Source: an uncultured Prevotellaceae bacterium (lineage in GTDB: Bacteria; Bacteroidota; Bacteroidia; Bacteroidales; Bacteroidaceae). Taken from it: a stretch of DNA of 57,584 nucleotides. Both the position numbers and the translations under genes were made by a program. Of this stretch, positions 16,633 through 26,361 are shown piece by piece; position 1 is the first letter of the stretch; each line of letters starts with the position of its first letter. The notes under the pieces are model-generated. The model made no database searches. It was not told the DNA's origin and worked only from the letters and a program-made list of their open reading frames with translations. The stretch covers positions 1-57,584 of the forward strand of contig CACWNV010000012.1 of assembly GCA_902762325.1 (NCBI GenBank), read 5' to 3'.

Positions 16633-17195
16633 GAATTGCCATTACTGGAGGCATCGGCAGCGGAAAGTCGTTTGTGTGTAGACGACTGGAAGCAAGGGGT
16701 ATCAGAGTCTATGATTGTGATGCGGCTGCCAAACGGCTGATGCGCACGTCTGGGCAACTTATTCTGTCGTTGACAGAACTTGTGGGCGAAGGCGTTTACA
16801 AAGATGGTGTCTTACAGAAGAAAGTCTTGGCGGAATTCCTGTTAGCATCAGAGGAAAACAAACAAGCTGTCAACGATATTGTCCATCCGGCTGTGGCAAG
16901 CGATTTCGAGGCGTCAGGATATGAATGGCTTGAAAGCGCGATACTTTTCGACAGTGGATTCAACCGTCGTGTCCATTTCGATTATGTGATTTGCGTATCT
17001 GCTCCTGTTGAGGTCAGAATAGCGCGTGTGATGCATCGTGACGGCATCTCTCGCGACAAGGCTCAGGAATGGATAGACAGTCAGCAGTCTCAGGAAGAAG
17101 TGGTTGCACTCTCAGACTTTGAACTGATTAACGACGGTGAACGTGATATAGATAAACAAATAGATTATTTCATCAAACATATAATAAAGAAGTAA
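16629..17195 (+). CDS. coaE: Dephospho-CoA kinase
   Basis: This 188-residue enzyme performs the last CoA-synthesis step, phosphorylating the 3'-OH of dephospho-CoA. The P-loop is GGIGSGKS (7-14). Other family stretches are VYDCDAAAKRLM, HPAVASDFEAS, ESAILFDSGF and DYVICVSAP. The start overlaps the preceding stop by 4 bp (ATGA), showing translational coupling. Confidence 0.96.
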   Translation: MRIAITGGIGSGKSFVCRRLEARGIRVYDCDAAAKRLMRTSGQLILSLTELVGEGVYKDGVLQKKVLAEFLLASEENKQAVNDIVHPAVASDFEASGYEWLESAILFDSGFNRRVHFDYVICVSAPVEVRIARVMHRDGISRDKAQEWIDSQQSQEEVVALSDFELINDGERDIDKQIDYFIKHIIKK

Positions 17196-17205
17196 AACAA
17201 AGAAT

Positions 17206-17646
17206 ATGGAAACAATCCTTTCAATTGCCGGCAAACCGGGACTCTATCGTCTGGTAAGCCGTGGAAAACAGAACCTGATTGTCGAATCGCTCGATAAGGT
17301 GAAAAAACGCATCCCCGTTTTTGCCACCGACCGTGTGACAAGTCTTGCAGACATTGCCATGTACACCGATGCAGACGATATTCCTCTGTGGAAGGTTCTG
17401 AAGAATCTTGGTGAGAAAGAAGAGAGCAAGAAGTGCTCGTTGAACTATAAGAAGGCAAGTGGCAATGAACTGCATGCATTCTTCGCAGAGGTGTTGCCCG
17501 ATTACGACCGCGACCGCGTACACGACGGAGACATCAAGAAGCTCATCCAGTGGTATAACATCCTCGTTGAGAATGGATTCACTGACTTTGAGTCGGTGCT
17601 TGCTCCGACCCAGGGCGACAATGTTGATGATCGTAAAGAAGAGTAA
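17206..17646 (+). CDS. DUF5606 protein
   Basis: This 146-residue protein has no known function. The opening METILSIAGKPGLYRLVSRG and the later KVKKRIPVFATDRVTSL and DIKKLIQWYNILVENG match the DUF5606 family, which I know mainly from Bacteroidota. There is no signal peptide or membrane segment, so it is probably cytoplasmic. The C-terminus is short and acidic. It follows coaE by 10 bp and is closed by a terminator at 17671-17706. Confidence 0.8.
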   Translation: METILSIAGKPGLYRLVSRGKQNLIVESLDKVKKRIPVFATDRVTSLADIAMYTDADDIPLWKVLKNLGEKEESKKCSLNYKKASGNELHAFFAEVLPDYDRDRVHDGDIKKLIQWYNILVENGFTDFESVLAPTQGDNVDDRKEE

Positions 17647-17670
17647 GTAACATTGTATTTGATAAAAGAT

Positions 17671-17706
17671 AAATGTGGAGACGGCAAGTTTCCACATTTT
17701 TTTTGC
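17671..17706 (+). terminator. Rho-independent terminator of the nusB operon
   Basis: AAATGTGGA (17671-17679) pairs with TCCACATTT (17691-17699), followed by a T tract to 17706. Confidence 0.9.
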
Positions 17707-17715
17707 AATGTCGTT

Positions 17716-18405
17716 TCAGAACAGGCTCCTGATGATGAACCAGAGGATGGGAACGAGCAGTGCCGGCAGTAAGTTGAGCGTCTTGCAGTCTTTCAGTTGG
17801 AGCAGCGAGAGTCCCGAACCCGTGATGAGTAGTCCGCCGACAATGAGCAGTTCAGCCATGAGTGCATCACTGACCGCCGTACTGGAGATCATCGCGACCA
17901 GGTAGAATGAACCCTGCCAGCAGAAAAGGACAGGTGCTGCGAGGATCATTCCCAGACCATAAGTGCTGGAAAAGATAGTGGCAGAGACAAAGTCGAGTGT
18001 GGCATTGGTGAAGAGAAAAGTGTTGTCGCCTTGCAGGGCACTGACGACAGGACCGAGCATTGAGAGCGGACCAATGCAGTAGAGCAGAATGGCGGTGGCG
18101 AGTCCGTCTGCCAGACGGTTCCCGCTGTTATTCTTTGAGAAATGGTCAACAAGTCGTTTAAACCGGCCGTCGATGTCCAGGGCTGTCCCGATGACGCCGC
18201 CCACAGCAATCGAAATGATGAACAGGATAGGATAATTGCTTTTGGAGAAGTTCGAGATAAAGGCGTTCAGGCCGATGGCTAAGCTTGCCAGGCCTAAGCC
18301 GTTGTATAGAACTGTTTTGTATTTCTCCTTTATACCTTTATGTAATATAGCACCGACAATAGATCCGGCAATGATTGTACATGTGTTGACGATAGTTCCA
18401 AGCAT
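17716..18405 (-). CDS. DUF554 family membrane protein
   Basis: This encodes 229 residues from ATG 18405. The start fits the family opening (MLGTIVNTCTIIAGSIVGAI), and DUF554 (YdfK-like) proteins begin this way. About six or seven membrane helices are visible (e.g. LFIISIAVGGVIGTALDI, GLGMILAAPVLFCWQGSFYL, LLIVGGLLITGSGLSLL). Glycine-rich helices and GDNTFLFTNATLDF are typical. Transport substrate and function are not established. The frame is open further upstream (to a TTG at 18534), but that extension looks non-native. It stands alone, convergent with the DUF5606 operon. Confidence 0.85.
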   Translation of the reverse strand: MLGTIVNTCTIIAGSIVGAILHKGIKEKYKTVLYNGLGLASLAIGLNAFISNFSKSNYPILFIISIAVGGVIGTALDIDGRFKRLVDHFSKNNSGNRLADGLATAILLYCIGPLSMLGPVVSALQGDNTFLFTNATLDFVSATIFSSTYGLGMILAAPVLFCWQGSFYLVAMISSTAVSDALMAELLIVGGLLITGSGLSLLQLKDCKTLNLLPALLVPILWFIIRSLF

Positions 18406-18520
18406 ATTTAGTCCGATTGGTTTGCCGTGCAAAATTAATGTTTTCATACGAATTGTGCAAATCCACGTATAAGACATATTGTCATAAAGGAATGACAATG
18501 TGGCAGGAATTGTGCTATGG

Positions 18521-18528
18521 TATGTTTG
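18521..18528 (+). promoter_or_regulatory. Possible -7 promoter element for hsp20
   Basis: TATGTTTG fits TAnnTTTG and lies 63 bp before the Hsp20 ATG. An AGGAGA ribosome-binding site follows near 18580. No CIRCE-like element was noticed. Confidence 0.5.
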
Positions 18529-18591
18529 TTGCAATTATACTGATGTAAACAACAATGAATATAAACAATTTAAAGTATAGGAGATAAGATT

Positions 18592-19005
18592 ATGTATAGA
18601 AATGCATGGTTACCAGAAGTGTTCAACGATTTCTTAGAGACCGCTCACATGCCAAGAGTAAGTGCTACCGCACCGGCAATCAACGTGTTGGAGTCAGTGG
18701 ATGACTATAAAGTGGAACTGGCTGCACCGGGAATGCGCAAGGAAGATTTTGACGTGAACATCGACAACGATGGCAATCTGACGATAAAGATGGAGAACCA
18801 GCGCGAAATGAATCAGGAGAACAAGAAGACTCGCTACCTGCGTCGCGAATTCTCTTACACCAAGTTCAGCCAGACACTGATTCTGCCAGAGGATGTCGAC
18901 AAGGCAAAGATTGCTGCCAGCGTAGCTGACGGAGTGCTCACCGTCGTACTGCCGAAGATTGTAAAGGAGGAACAGAAAGTAGCACGACAGATTACAATAG
19001 GATAG
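18592..19005 (+). CDS. Small heat-shock protein (Hsp20/alpha-crystallin)
   Basis: This 137-residue holdase chaperone has the alpha-crystallin domain at about 27-125 (PAINVLESVDDYKVELAAPG, DFDVNIDNDGNLTIKME, YLRREFSYTKFSQTLILPE, KIAASVADGVLTVVLPK). The C-terminal RQITIG carries the I-x-I-type anchoring motif. It is monocistronic with a strong terminator at 19060-19092. Confidence 0.95.
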   Translation: MYRNAWLPEVFNDFLETAHMPRVSATAPAINVLESVDDYKVELAAPGMRKEDFDVNIDNDGNLTIKMENQREMNQENKKTRYLRREFSYTKFSQTLILPEDVDKAKIAASVADGVLTVVLPKIVKEEQKVARQITIG

Positions 19006-19059
19006 ACCGCATGCCGGTAATAAAGAGTAGATTTAGGTTTTGTTATTGATTGAGTTTTG

Positions 19060-19092
19060 TCCCTGAATGCCTGTGCATTCAGGGATTTTTTT
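19060..19092 (+). terminator. Rho-independent terminator after hsp20
   Basis: TCCCTGAATG (19060-19069) pairs perfectly with CATTCAGGGA (19076-19085) and is followed by a run of seven T. Confidence 0.93.
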
Positions 19093-19223
19093 GTCTCTTT
19101 AGGTCGTATTAATCGGATAAGTAGGATTAGTAGATGGTGGAGAATTCAAAACAAATTTCACAATTAGTAATGACTAAATAGGTTAATCTTCTAAAAACGG
19201 ACTGATTATTCAGCTAATTTAAG

Positions 19224-19231
19224 TATCTTTG
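19224..19231 (+). promoter_or_regulatory. -7 promoter element for the menaquinone operon
   Basis: TATCTTTG followed by C. Transcription would begin near 19238, so an in-frame GTG at 19234 cannot be the start and ATG 19255 is chosen. Confidence 0.75.
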
Positions 19232-19254
19232 CGGTGGTAGTAAAAAACAGGAAA

Positions 19255-19671
19255 ATGAATGTTGATAGAGTAATAGAAATGCTTCAGAGACAGGAAGGAC
19301 TGTCGAACACGTTGGGAATGGAATTTTTTTCTACCGACGACCCTGATACATGTATGGCAAAGATGAAGGTGAACGAGCGAAACCGTCAGCCTTTTGGCTT
19401 CCTGAGTGGAGGTGCCTCGCTTGCCTTGGCTGAGAACCTGACAGGTGTAGGTTCGCTGGCATTGTCACCGGGTAGGATCAGTGTGGGCATCAATGTGAGT
19501 GGCAGTCATGTCAAGGCTGTGCTCGAAGGCGACACGGTCACGGCGACAGCCCGTCTGCTTCACAAGGGGCGGAGCCTGCACCAGTGGCATGTAGAGATAT
19601 GCAACAGTGCCGGAGAACTGATCTCGTCTGTCTCCGTGACCAATTATGTGATTAGTCCGAAGAAGCCATGA
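19255..19671 (+). CDS. menI: Hotdog-fold thioesterase, probable 1,4-dihydroxy-2-naphthoyl-CoA hydrolase
   Basis: This encodes 138 residues of the PaaI/4HBT hotdog fold: NTLGMEFFSTDDPDTCMAKM, the catalytic-region QPFGFLSGGASLALAENLTG and GINVSGSHVKAVLEGDTVTA. The context (first gene of the men operon, stop overlapping the menF start by 4 bp) suggests it hydrolyses DHNA-CoA to DHNA. The family also includes phenylacetyl-CoA-type thioesterases, so substrate and symbol are inferred. Confidence 0.8.
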   Translation: MNVDRVIEMLQRQEGLSNTLGMEFFSTDDPDTCMAKMKVNERNRQPFGFLSGGASLALAENLTGVGSLALSPGRISVGINVSGSHVKAVLEGDTVTATARLLHKGRSLHQWHVEICNSAGELISSVSVTNYVISPKKP

Positions 19672-20756
19672 ACAGTTTTGCTCTGTTCCGTCTCCCCTAT
19701 GAACAGGTTGTGACAAGGGTCGTTCAACATGACCGGCAGCCGGTGGCAGGACAAGTCTTTTCTGATGTATATAGGCAGAAGGGATTTGTGTTCGCTCCGT
19801 TTGCGGTGTCAGACGATTGTCCGCTGTTGCTTATCTGCGCTGATGAGATCTGTAAGTGTCCCCTCGATGAACTTACAGAAGAGCTGCTCCGTTCTGAACT
19901 GGGGAGTCCTTTCCTCTGTGAAAGCTCATGGCGCAAGACGGGAGTCACGGATGAACGGAATGCCTATCATGAAGCTTTTGGGCTTTTTCATGGTGCTCTT
20001 TCCGATGGAACCTTCAACAAGCTCGTTCTTTCAAGGTGTTCCCACGTCTCCGGAAGCACCGTGAGTCCTTTCCAACTGTTCCTGCGTGCATGTCGTGACT
20101 ATCCGCGTATGTTTGTAGCAATGGTATCTACACCGTTGAGCGGCACATGGCTGATGGCTTCGCCCGAACTGCTGATAGAAGGAAAGGACGATGTGTGGCA
20201 TACGATGGCACTGGCAGGGACAATGCGGCTGGAAAATGAGCAGCTTGCCTTCGACAATCCCTCTCGGGAAGGGGTGCAGAATATCCGGTGGAGTCAGAAG
20301 AACATTCAGGAACAGCGGTACGTTGCCTCATACATCATGCACCAGCTGAGTGCCCACACCAGAGAAATAGAAGAGCAGGGACCTTTCACGAAACGGGCTG
20401 CCGACCTTGTGCATCTGTGCAGCGACTTCCGTTTCTCCTTCAAGGGTGACAGCGATGTTGATGAAGTGGTGCAAAGCCTTCATCCCACACCGGCGGTGTG
20501 TGGTCTGCCCAAACGGACTGCCCGTGATTTCATCCTCCTTCATGAACCGTGGAGAAGGCGTTATTATAGCGGATACTGCGGACCGCTGGCGTTAGACAGT
20601 TCCACCCATCTCTTCGTCTCGTTGCGCTGCATGGAGATTTGCCAGGAAGGATATGATCTCTACGCCGGTGGCGGACTGCTGAGAGATAGTATTGAACAGC
20701 AGGAGTGGGATGAGACGGAGGCGAAGCTACAGACAATGAGACGAATTATCAGATAA
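19668..20756 (+). CDS. menF: Isochorismate synthase (MenF)
   Basis: This 362-residue enzyme converts chorismate to isochorismate, the entry step to menaquinone. It has the chorismate-binding fold. Visible motifs: KLVLSRC, SPELLIE, ALAGTMR, the diagnostic VVQSLHPTPAVCGLPKRTA and HEPWRRRYYSGYCGPL. It is somewhat shorter than E. coli MenF (431). ATGA overlap with the upstream thioesterase and 13 bp to menD indicate an operon. The context favours menaquinone over siderophore (EntC) use. Confidence 0.92.
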   Translation: MNSFALFRLPYEQVVTRVVQHDRQPVAGQVFSDVYRQKGFVFAPFAVSDDCPLLLICADEICKCPLDELTEELLRSELGSPFLCESSWRKTGVTDERNAYHEAFGLFHGALSDGTFNKLVLSRCSHVSGSTVSPFQLFLRACRDYPRMFVAMVSTPLSGTWLMASPELLIEGKDDVWHTMALAGTMRLENEQLAFDNPSREGVQNIRWSQKNIQEQRYVASYIMHQLSAHTREIEEQGPFTKRAADLVHLCSDFRFSFKGDSDVDEVVQSLHPTPAVCGLPKRTARDFILLHEPWRRRYYSGYCGPLALDSSTHLFVSLRCMEICQEGYDLYAGGGLLRDSIEQQEWDETEAKLQTMRRIIR

Positions 20757-20769
20757 ACATAAAAACCGA

Positions 20770-22437
20770 ATGATGGTTTATTCTAATAAAGAGAATGTAA
20801 ATATCCTGACCTCACTTCTTGTTGCACATGGGGTGAGCTTTGCCGTGGTGTGTCCGGGTAGCAGGAATGCTCCCATTGTCCACAATCTTGTGACTTGTCC
20901 TGACATCGATTGCTTCAGTGTCACCGATGAACGGTCTGCGGGCTTCTATGCCCTTGGGATGGTACAGGCCACGCTGTCGCCGGTGGCTGTCTGTGTCACC
21001 AGTGGAACGGCATTGCTCAATCTCTTGCCAGCCGTGGCTGAGGCTTACTATCAGCATGTGCCGTTGGTGGTGATCTCAGCAGACCGCCCGCCACAGTGGA
21101 TCGACCAGCTCGACGGACAGACCTTGCCGCAACAAGACGCATTGGGAAGGTTCGTGAGAAAAGCGGTGTCGCTGCCCGAGCCGCACAATGAAGAGGAGCA
21201 CTGGTTCTGCAATCGTCTGGTGAACGAGGCTTTGTTGGCTGCACGTCAGTGCGGTGACGGTCCCGTACACATCAATGTCCCGTTGACCGAACCGCTATAT
21301 GAGTTCACGGTAGACAGCCTTCCCGATGAACGGATGATTACGTATGCTGCTCCCTGTGTTGACAAGCGGCTCATGACAGAGTGTGCCGGTATGTTCTGGA
21401 AGGCATCGAGACCGATGGTCGTAGTGGGACAGTCTTCTAAAGAGAAGCTTATCGCCGATGACTTCGCGGAAATATCGGGATTTGCCGTTGTGCTCAACGA
21501 GGCACTGAGCATCGGTTGTGGTGCCTGTCACTTTGATGAACTGCTGTGTCAGGAGCAGCTGCCCGACGACCTCGTTCCCGATTTCTTGCTGTATGTCGGA
21601 GACACGCTGGTGAGCCGGCGCATGAAGCAGTTCCTCCGCAAACTGCCCAAGGATGTTCCCGTGTGGGCGATTAGCGAGGACGGTGCGGTACACGATACGT
21701 TTAAGTCGCTTTGTGGAGTCATCGAGGGACATCCTGCTGACGCGATTGCCAGTTTGGGAGACCTCGCTCCGATGAAGAGAAGGAGAGGCACTTCGCCCTT
21801 TTTCGACCGATGGGATGAGCTCCTTGCCGAGACAGACGAGAAGATTGAAGACTTTACCCCCGGCTATTCACAGATGGCGGCGGTGAAATGTCTTGAGGAA
21901 ATGCTGGACGACGATGATGACTTTGTCACTCATTATGCCAATAGCATGTCGGTGAGGCTTGCGAACATCTATGCCTGTCATTATGTGTTCTGCAATCGCG
22001 GTGTCAATGGCATTGAGGGTTCGCTTTCGACGGCAGCCGGTTTCTCTTTGGAAACTGACCAGACAGTATATTGTGTTCTCGGCGACTTGAGTTTCTTCTA
22101 CGATTCCAATGCATTATGGAACGAAGAACTACGAGGCAACCTTCGCATCCTGCTGCTCAACAATGGCGGAGGTGGAATCTTCGAGAAGTTTGAGGGATTG
22201 CAAGGGAGTCCTGCCCGTGAGCGATTCGTCATGGCGAAGCATCATGCTTCAGCGGAGGGCATCTGCCAAAGTTATCATGTAGCGTATCGTGCCGCCCACA
22301 ACATGGATGAACTGGAAGAGGGTATCAATTGGCTCCAGCAAGAGCAAGGCGAGAGGCCGATGCTATTGGAAGTGTTCACCGACTCGGCAAATGATGCCAA
22401 GATCATGAAAGCGTATTACGATAGATTTAGAAGGTAA
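20770..22437 (+). CDS. menD: SEPHCHC synthase (MenD)
   Basis: This 555-residue thiamin-diphosphate enzyme condenses isochorismate with 2-oxoglutarate. Visible: the N-terminal PYR domain with SRNAPIVHNL, DERSAGFYALGM, CVTSGTALLNLLPAVAEAYY and SADRPPQWIDQLDGQTLPQQ. The C-terminal domain has NRGVNGIEGSLSTAAGFS and the ThDP-binding GDLSFFYDSNALWNEE...LLNNGGGGIF. ATG 20773 is an alternative start. It follows menF by 13 bp. Confidence 0.96.
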   Translation: MMVYSNKENVNILTSLLVAHGVSFAVVCPGSRNAPIVHNLVTCPDIDCFSVTDERSAGFYALGMVQATLSPVAVCVTSGTALLNLLPAVAEAYYQHVPLVVISADRPPQWIDQLDGQTLPQQDALGRFVRKAVSLPEPHNEEEHWFCNRLVNEALLAARQCGDGPVHINVPLTEPLYEFTVDSLPDERMITYAAPCVDKRLMTECAGMFWKASRPMVVVGQSSKEKLIADDFAEISGFAVVLNEALSIGCGACHFDELLCQEQLPDDLVPDFLLYVGDTLVSRRMKQFLRKLPKDVPVWAISEDGAVHDTFKSLCGVIEGHPADAIASLGDLAPMKRRRGTSPFFDRWDELLAETDEKIEDFTPGYSQMAAVKCLEEMLDDDDDFVTHYANSMSVRLANIYACHYVFCNRGVNGIEGSLSTAAGFSLETDQTVYCVLGDLSFFYDSNALWNEELRGNLRILLLNNGGGGIFEKFEGLQGSPARERFVMAKHHASAEGICQSYHVAYRAAHNMDELEEGINWLQQEQGERPMLLEVFTDSANDAKIMKAYYDRFRR

Positions 22438-22454
22438 ATAATGAGAGGAGAGTT

Positions 22455-24194
22455 ATGGGAAAACTGTTTGGTCGTTATTCTTGGAAAGAGCTGAAAGATT
22501 TGTTTGTGGCAGGATGTCGTAGGTTTCCTGTTGTTTTGCTATTTCTCTTGATAGCCACCATCGACGCCATCGTGCTCAACCACGACCACGGAAATATTTC
22601 TCCGCGTACGGAATTTCTCATGATGTTCTATCCGCTCACGGCAGCATTGCTCTCACTGGCGTTACGATTGTGGAGCGAGGAAGTGAGTAAGAACTTGTTG
22701 AGCATCATAGTTCAAGTGATAACTCATTTGCTGTTGTTGGTCGGTTGTTTATGGCTCACTTCTTCATGGCCGATAGACACCATACAGGGAACAGCCTTAG
22801 TAGCTATTGTAATAGTTCTGGTGCTGGCTGTGTTCATGATTTCCTTTTTCAGAAGCAAGAACGACTTAACGCTATGGAACTTCACGTTTCGCTTGTTACA
22901 AGGAATAGCCATTGCCTTTGTAGTGGGAATCGTGCTCACTGCAGGATTGACCCTGTTGATAGAATCGTTCAGACAACTCTTTGGATGGAACATTGACTGG
23001 CATATCCGTTCTGACGTTTATATCATTTGCGGTTTGTTGATAGCGCCAGTGGTATTCCTGCAATTCATTCCAAACAATGAAGAGAAACACAACGAGAGTG
23101 CAAGTGGATTGCCTAAAGTGCTTCAAGGCGTGGTACACTACCTGTTTGTTCCGTTGTTATTCGCCTATATCCTCACACTTTACGCATACGCCTGTAAGAT
23201 AGTGTTCACATGGACATTGCCTTGCGGATGGGTTTCGTGGTTAGTATCGACGATGATGATGGGTATGGTGGGCATACTGATATTGATTTATCCATCCCAA
23301 TTTCAAGCAGAGAAACGATTTGATCATCTGCTCAGACGTTGGTTGCCCATCGTGGCATTACCCCTGTTGTTGCTGATGACCATTGGGATTTATCGTCGCG
23401 TGAGTGATTACGGTATTACGGTGATGCGTCTCTATCTCATTACGTTCAATTTGTGGTGCTATTTTGTCTGTTTCTTCCTGATTTGGAAGAAAGGAAGGAT
23501 ATTGTGGTGGATTCCCGCCTCATTCGGCATTATCCTTTTCCTGACATCGGTTGGTCCACAGAGCTTTGCCAACATGACGTTGTACAAATTTAAAGGTGAT
23601 TTGAAAACCTTTTTGACAAAGAACAAAGTCAATAATCTCTCATTGCCTGTTACCAACGATGACATGAACGCATGGATCAACCAGCAAGACTCGACCACCC
23701 AACGACAAGTGAGGGACAAGCTTTATTATTTGGGAGCCACGTATGACATTGCTCGTCTAAGCAACCTATTAGACACAGCCTCTTTCAAACACGTGAGCTT
23801 CTATACTTACAATCGTCAACAAGAGTTCAGTGAGTCATTAACTGGCTATAATTTATTGGACGTTCACGTCATTGACATTCCCGATGGATGTACAAGGATG
23901 CGGAACTTCAACGAAAGCTGCAAAGTCCTTTCTGAAAAGGGTGACACCATCATCGTGGAAAGCAAGACAAAAGAAGGGAAGTCATGGAAGTTTACGCTTA
24001 CCAAGAGACGAATGAGAGACATCAACCATTCAAAGAGCACTCCGTTATGGTTAGTGGAAAGTGATGATGCCTATTTGTATATCAACTCATTTTATTATTA
24101 TGGTCCTTATCCGGCAACAATGGATATAAGTGGAATCTTATTGGAAAAACAAAACAAGACATATCATGAAGACGAGAGAATGGAAAAAGATTGA
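22455..24194 (+). CDS. DUF4153 polytopic membrane protein
   Basis: This 579-residue protein has about 10-12 membrane helices in its first 360 residues ([87 protein letters not shown]) and a soluble C-terminal domain. The pattern fits DUF4153, whose function is unknown. It lies 17 bp after menD and its 3' end overlaps menB by 29 bp, so it is co-transcribed inside the menaquinone operon. A role in quinone synthesis is not established. Confidence 0.8.
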   Translation: MGKLFGRYSWKELKDLFVAGCRRFPVVLLFLLIATIDAIVLNHDHGNISPRTEFLMMFYPLTAALLSLALRLWSEEVSKNLLSIIVQVITHLLLLVGCLWLTSSWPIDTIQGTALVAIVIVLVLAVFMISFFRSKNDLTLWNFTFRLLQGIAIAFVVGIVLTAGLTLLIESFRQLFGWNIDWHIRSDVYIICGLLIAPVVFLQFIPNNEEKHNESASGLPKVLQGVVHYLFVPLLFAYILTLYAYACKIVFTWTLPCGWVSWLVSTMMMGMVGILILIYPSQFQAEKRFDHLLRRWLPIVALPLLLLMTIGIYRRVSDYGITVMRLYLITFNLWCYFVCFFLIWKKGRILWWIPASFGIILFLTSVGPQSFANMTLYKFKGDLKTFLTKNKVNNLSLPVTNDDMNAWINQQDSTTQRQVRDKLYYLGATYDIARLSNLLDTASFKHVSFYTYNRQQEFSESLTGYNLLDVHVIDIPDGCTRMRNFNESCKVLSEKGDTIIVESKTKEGKSWKFTLTKRRMRDINHSKSTPLWLVESDDAYLYINSFYYYGPYPATMDISGILLEKQNKTYHEDERMEKD

Positions 24195-24993
24195 GGGATT
24201 TGACTTCAAGGAAATCCTTTTTGAGGAGTACAACCACATTGCGAAAATCACCATCAACCGTGAGCGTTACCGCAATGCATTTACACCGCTGACCACCTGG
24301 GAGATGTCGCAGGCTTTCAGCTATTGCCGCGAGTGTCTCGACATCCGTGTGGTGTTGCTCACAGGTGCTGGCGACAAGGCTTTCTGCTCAGGTGGTGACA
24401 TGCACGTGAAAGGGCGTGGTGGCTATGTCGATGGCGAGGGAGTGCCTCGTCTGAGTGTACTCGATGTGCAGATGCAGATTCGTCGGCTCCCGAAGCCTGT
24501 CATTGCAATGGTCAACGGCTATGCCATCGGGGGCGGTCATGTGCTGCATGTCGTCTGCGACCTCACCATCTGTTCGGAGAATGCCATCTTCGGACAGACA
24601 GGTCCGAAGGTAGGATCCTTCGATGCCGGCTTCGGTTCGAGCTATCTCGCCCGTATCGTAGGACAGAAGAAGGCTCGTGAGATATGGTTCCTCTGCCGCC
24701 AGTATAGTGCCGCGGAGGCATTGCAGATGGGACTTGTTAATAAGGTGGTACCTTTAGAGCAGCTTGAAGACGAATGTGTTGAATGGGCAGAGACCATGAT
24801 GGAACGTTCACCGCTGGCTCTTCGCATGATCAAGGCGGGACTGAATGCCGAGCTTGACGGTCAGGCGGGAATCCAGGAGTTGGCTGGCGACGCCACAATG
24901 CTCTACTATTTCCTCGATGAGGCTCAAGAGGGAGGTCGCGCCTTCCTCGAAAAGCGAAAGCCCGACTTCGACAAGTATCCGAAGTTGCCGTGA
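24166..24993 (+). CDS. menB: 1,4-dihydroxy-2-naphthoyl-CoA synthase (MenB)
   Basis: This 275-residue crotonase-fold enzyme closes the naphthoate ring from o-succinylbenzoyl-CoA. Visible: [10 protein letters not shown], the oxyanion-hole CSGGD (74-78), [18 protein letters not shown] (118-135) and the MenB-diagnostic [23 protein letters not shown] 24166 gives the native [14 protein letters not shown] opening; the frame extends upstream into the DUF4153 gene, which it overlaps by 29 bp. Confidence 0.96.
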   Translation: MKTREWKKIEGFDFKEILFEEYNHIAKITINRERYRNAFTPLTTWEMSQAFSYCRECLDIRVVLLTGAGDKAFCSGGDMHVKGRGGYVDGEGVPRLSVLDVQMQIRRLPKPVIAMVNGYAIGGGHVLHVVCDLTICSENAIFGQTGPKVGSFDAGFGSSYLARIVGQKKAREIWFLCRQYSAAEALQMGLVNKVVPLEQLEDECVEWAETMMERSPLALRMIKAGLNAELDGQAGIQELAGDATMLYYFLDEAQEGGRAFLEKRKPDFDKYPKLP

Positions 24994-25243
24994 AGATAGA
25001 ATTTCATGTATGAAGGAGGAATTTAATGTATGATGGATGAAGGAGGAATTAGGAAGTAGTCGCCGAAGGCGAGGAAGATGTTTTGAAGTGTGATGTATTT
25101 GAATATCAAATAGGGACAATAGCCTGATAGCGAAAAACATTACTCACAAAGCAATGTCCTCTGTCTCCCTCTTATGTCCTCTATTTTCCTCTGTCTTCCT
25201 CTAATTTCCTCTTCCATCTTCTCCCATCCTAAACAAAGAAACA
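24994..25243. other. 250-bp gap in the men cluster with simple repeats
   Basis: Near 25010-25050 there are direct copies of an ATGAAGGAGGAATT-like word, close to the reverse complement of the pyrimidine-rich spacer in repeat copy 1 (about 130-155). From 25155 to 25230 the plus strand is CT-rich, with TCCTCT-type words recurring about six times. No gene is seen; menC starts at 25244. No clear TAnnTTTG promoter was found. Confidence 0.5.
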
Positions 25244-26317
25244 ATGCTTAAAATAAACATTTCAGATCGGCTGCTGCACTTCAAGCAGCCCGCAGGAACT
25301 TCTCGAGGAGTCTATACTGAGCGGAGAATATGGCTGGTGGAAGTGACGGATAATGGTAGGAAAGGAGTGGGGGAGTGTGCCCCCCTTCCGCAACTCAGCT
25401 GTGATGATGTCCCCGACTATGGGGAGCGTCTTCGAGCATTCTGCCGTGAGGTGGAGCAGACGGGCAGCATTCCCTACGAGGCGCTTCGCCCTTATCCTTC
25501 CATGCTCTTCGGTCTTGAGACGGCTTTTGCCGACATGAACAACGCCTTCCCTTTCCGACAGGCTGACGGGAGTGACACCCCTTTCTCACGAGGGGAGGAA
25601 GGAATACCCATCAACGGACTCATCTGGATGGGGACGTTTGAGGAGATGTACCGTCGTATTGAAGAGAAACTGCAGGCTGGCTTCCATTGTGTGAAACTGA
25701 AGATTGGGGCTATCGACTGGGACAGGGAGATTGCCCTGATACAACATATACGCAGACATTTCACGAAAGAACAGATAGAACTGCGTGTCGATGCCAATGG
25801 TGGGTTCACAATAGAGAATGCAATGGACAGGCTTGAACAGCTGGCGAAATATGACATCCATTCGATAGAACAGCCCATTCCACCGTCGAGAACCGGCTTC
25901 CACGAGAGGAAGAACAATGAGGGAAGATGGGTGGCAATGGCTCGTCTCTGTCGTGAAACGCCCTTGCCGATTGCCCTCGATGAAGAACTCATCGGAGTGA
26001 ACGGTGTGGATGAAAAAGTCATGCTCCTTGACACCATCCGGCCGCAGTACATTATTCTGAAGCCGTCGTTGCATGGTGGTATCAGAGGGAGTGAGGAATG
26101 GATACGACTGGCACGTGAGCGAGGCATCGGCTCATGGATCACCTCCGCTCTTGAAAGCAATATAGGGCTGAGTGCCATCGCCCATTTTGCTGCTGCCGTG
26201 TACGGTCCCCACGTCTCCATGCCTCAAGGACTGGGTACCGGTCAGCTTTTCACCGACAATATCCCGATGCCTCTGGAAATTCGCGGTGAAAAGCTATGGA
26301 TGAAAAAGATCTACTGA
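25244..26317 (+). CDS. menC: o-Succinylbenzoate synthase (MenC)
   Basis: This 357-residue enolase-superfamily enzyme dehydrates SHCHC to o-succinylbenzoate. The catalytic Lys pair is KLK (151-153). Metal ligands are Asp183 (RVDANGG), Glu209 (SIEQPI) and Asp246 (ALDEEL). The second-face Lys is Lys273 (ILKPSLHGG). Context in the men cluster separates it from dipeptide-epimerase relatives. It faces ndk at the 3' side. Confidence 0.94.
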   Translation: MLKINISDRLLHFKQPAGTSRGVYTERRIWLVEVTDNGRKGVGECAPLPQLSCDDVPDYGERLRAFCREVEQTGSIPYEALRPYPSMLFGLETAFADMNNAFPFRQADGSDTPFSRGEEGIPINGLIWMGTFEEMYRRIEEKLQAGFHCVKLKIGAIDWDREIALIQHIRRHFTKEQIELRVDANGGFTIENAMDRLEQLAKYDIHSIEQPIPPSRTGFHERKNNEGRWVAMARLCRETPLPIALDEELIGVNGVDEKVMLLDTIRPQYIILKPSLHGGIRGSEEWIRLARERGIGSWITSALESNIGLSAIAHFAAAVYGPHVSMPQGLGTGQLFTDNIPMPLEIRGEKLWMKKIY

Positions 26318-26360
26318 GACGGCAATGCGGTCACCGCTTAGTAACCGTAGTGCCCCCGTC
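26318..26360. terminator. Possible shared terminator between menC and ndk
   Basis: GACGG (26318-26322) with CCGTC (26356-26360), and an inner TGCGGT/ACCGTA arm, form an imperfect hairpin filling the gap between the two convergent genes. Only a weak T-rich stretch follows. Confidence 0.4.
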
Positions 26361-26361
26361 T

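Noticed and set aside
25492-26220. 242-codon open frame opposite menC
   Set aside because: It is antisense to intact menC catalytic regions; no start signal or family features.
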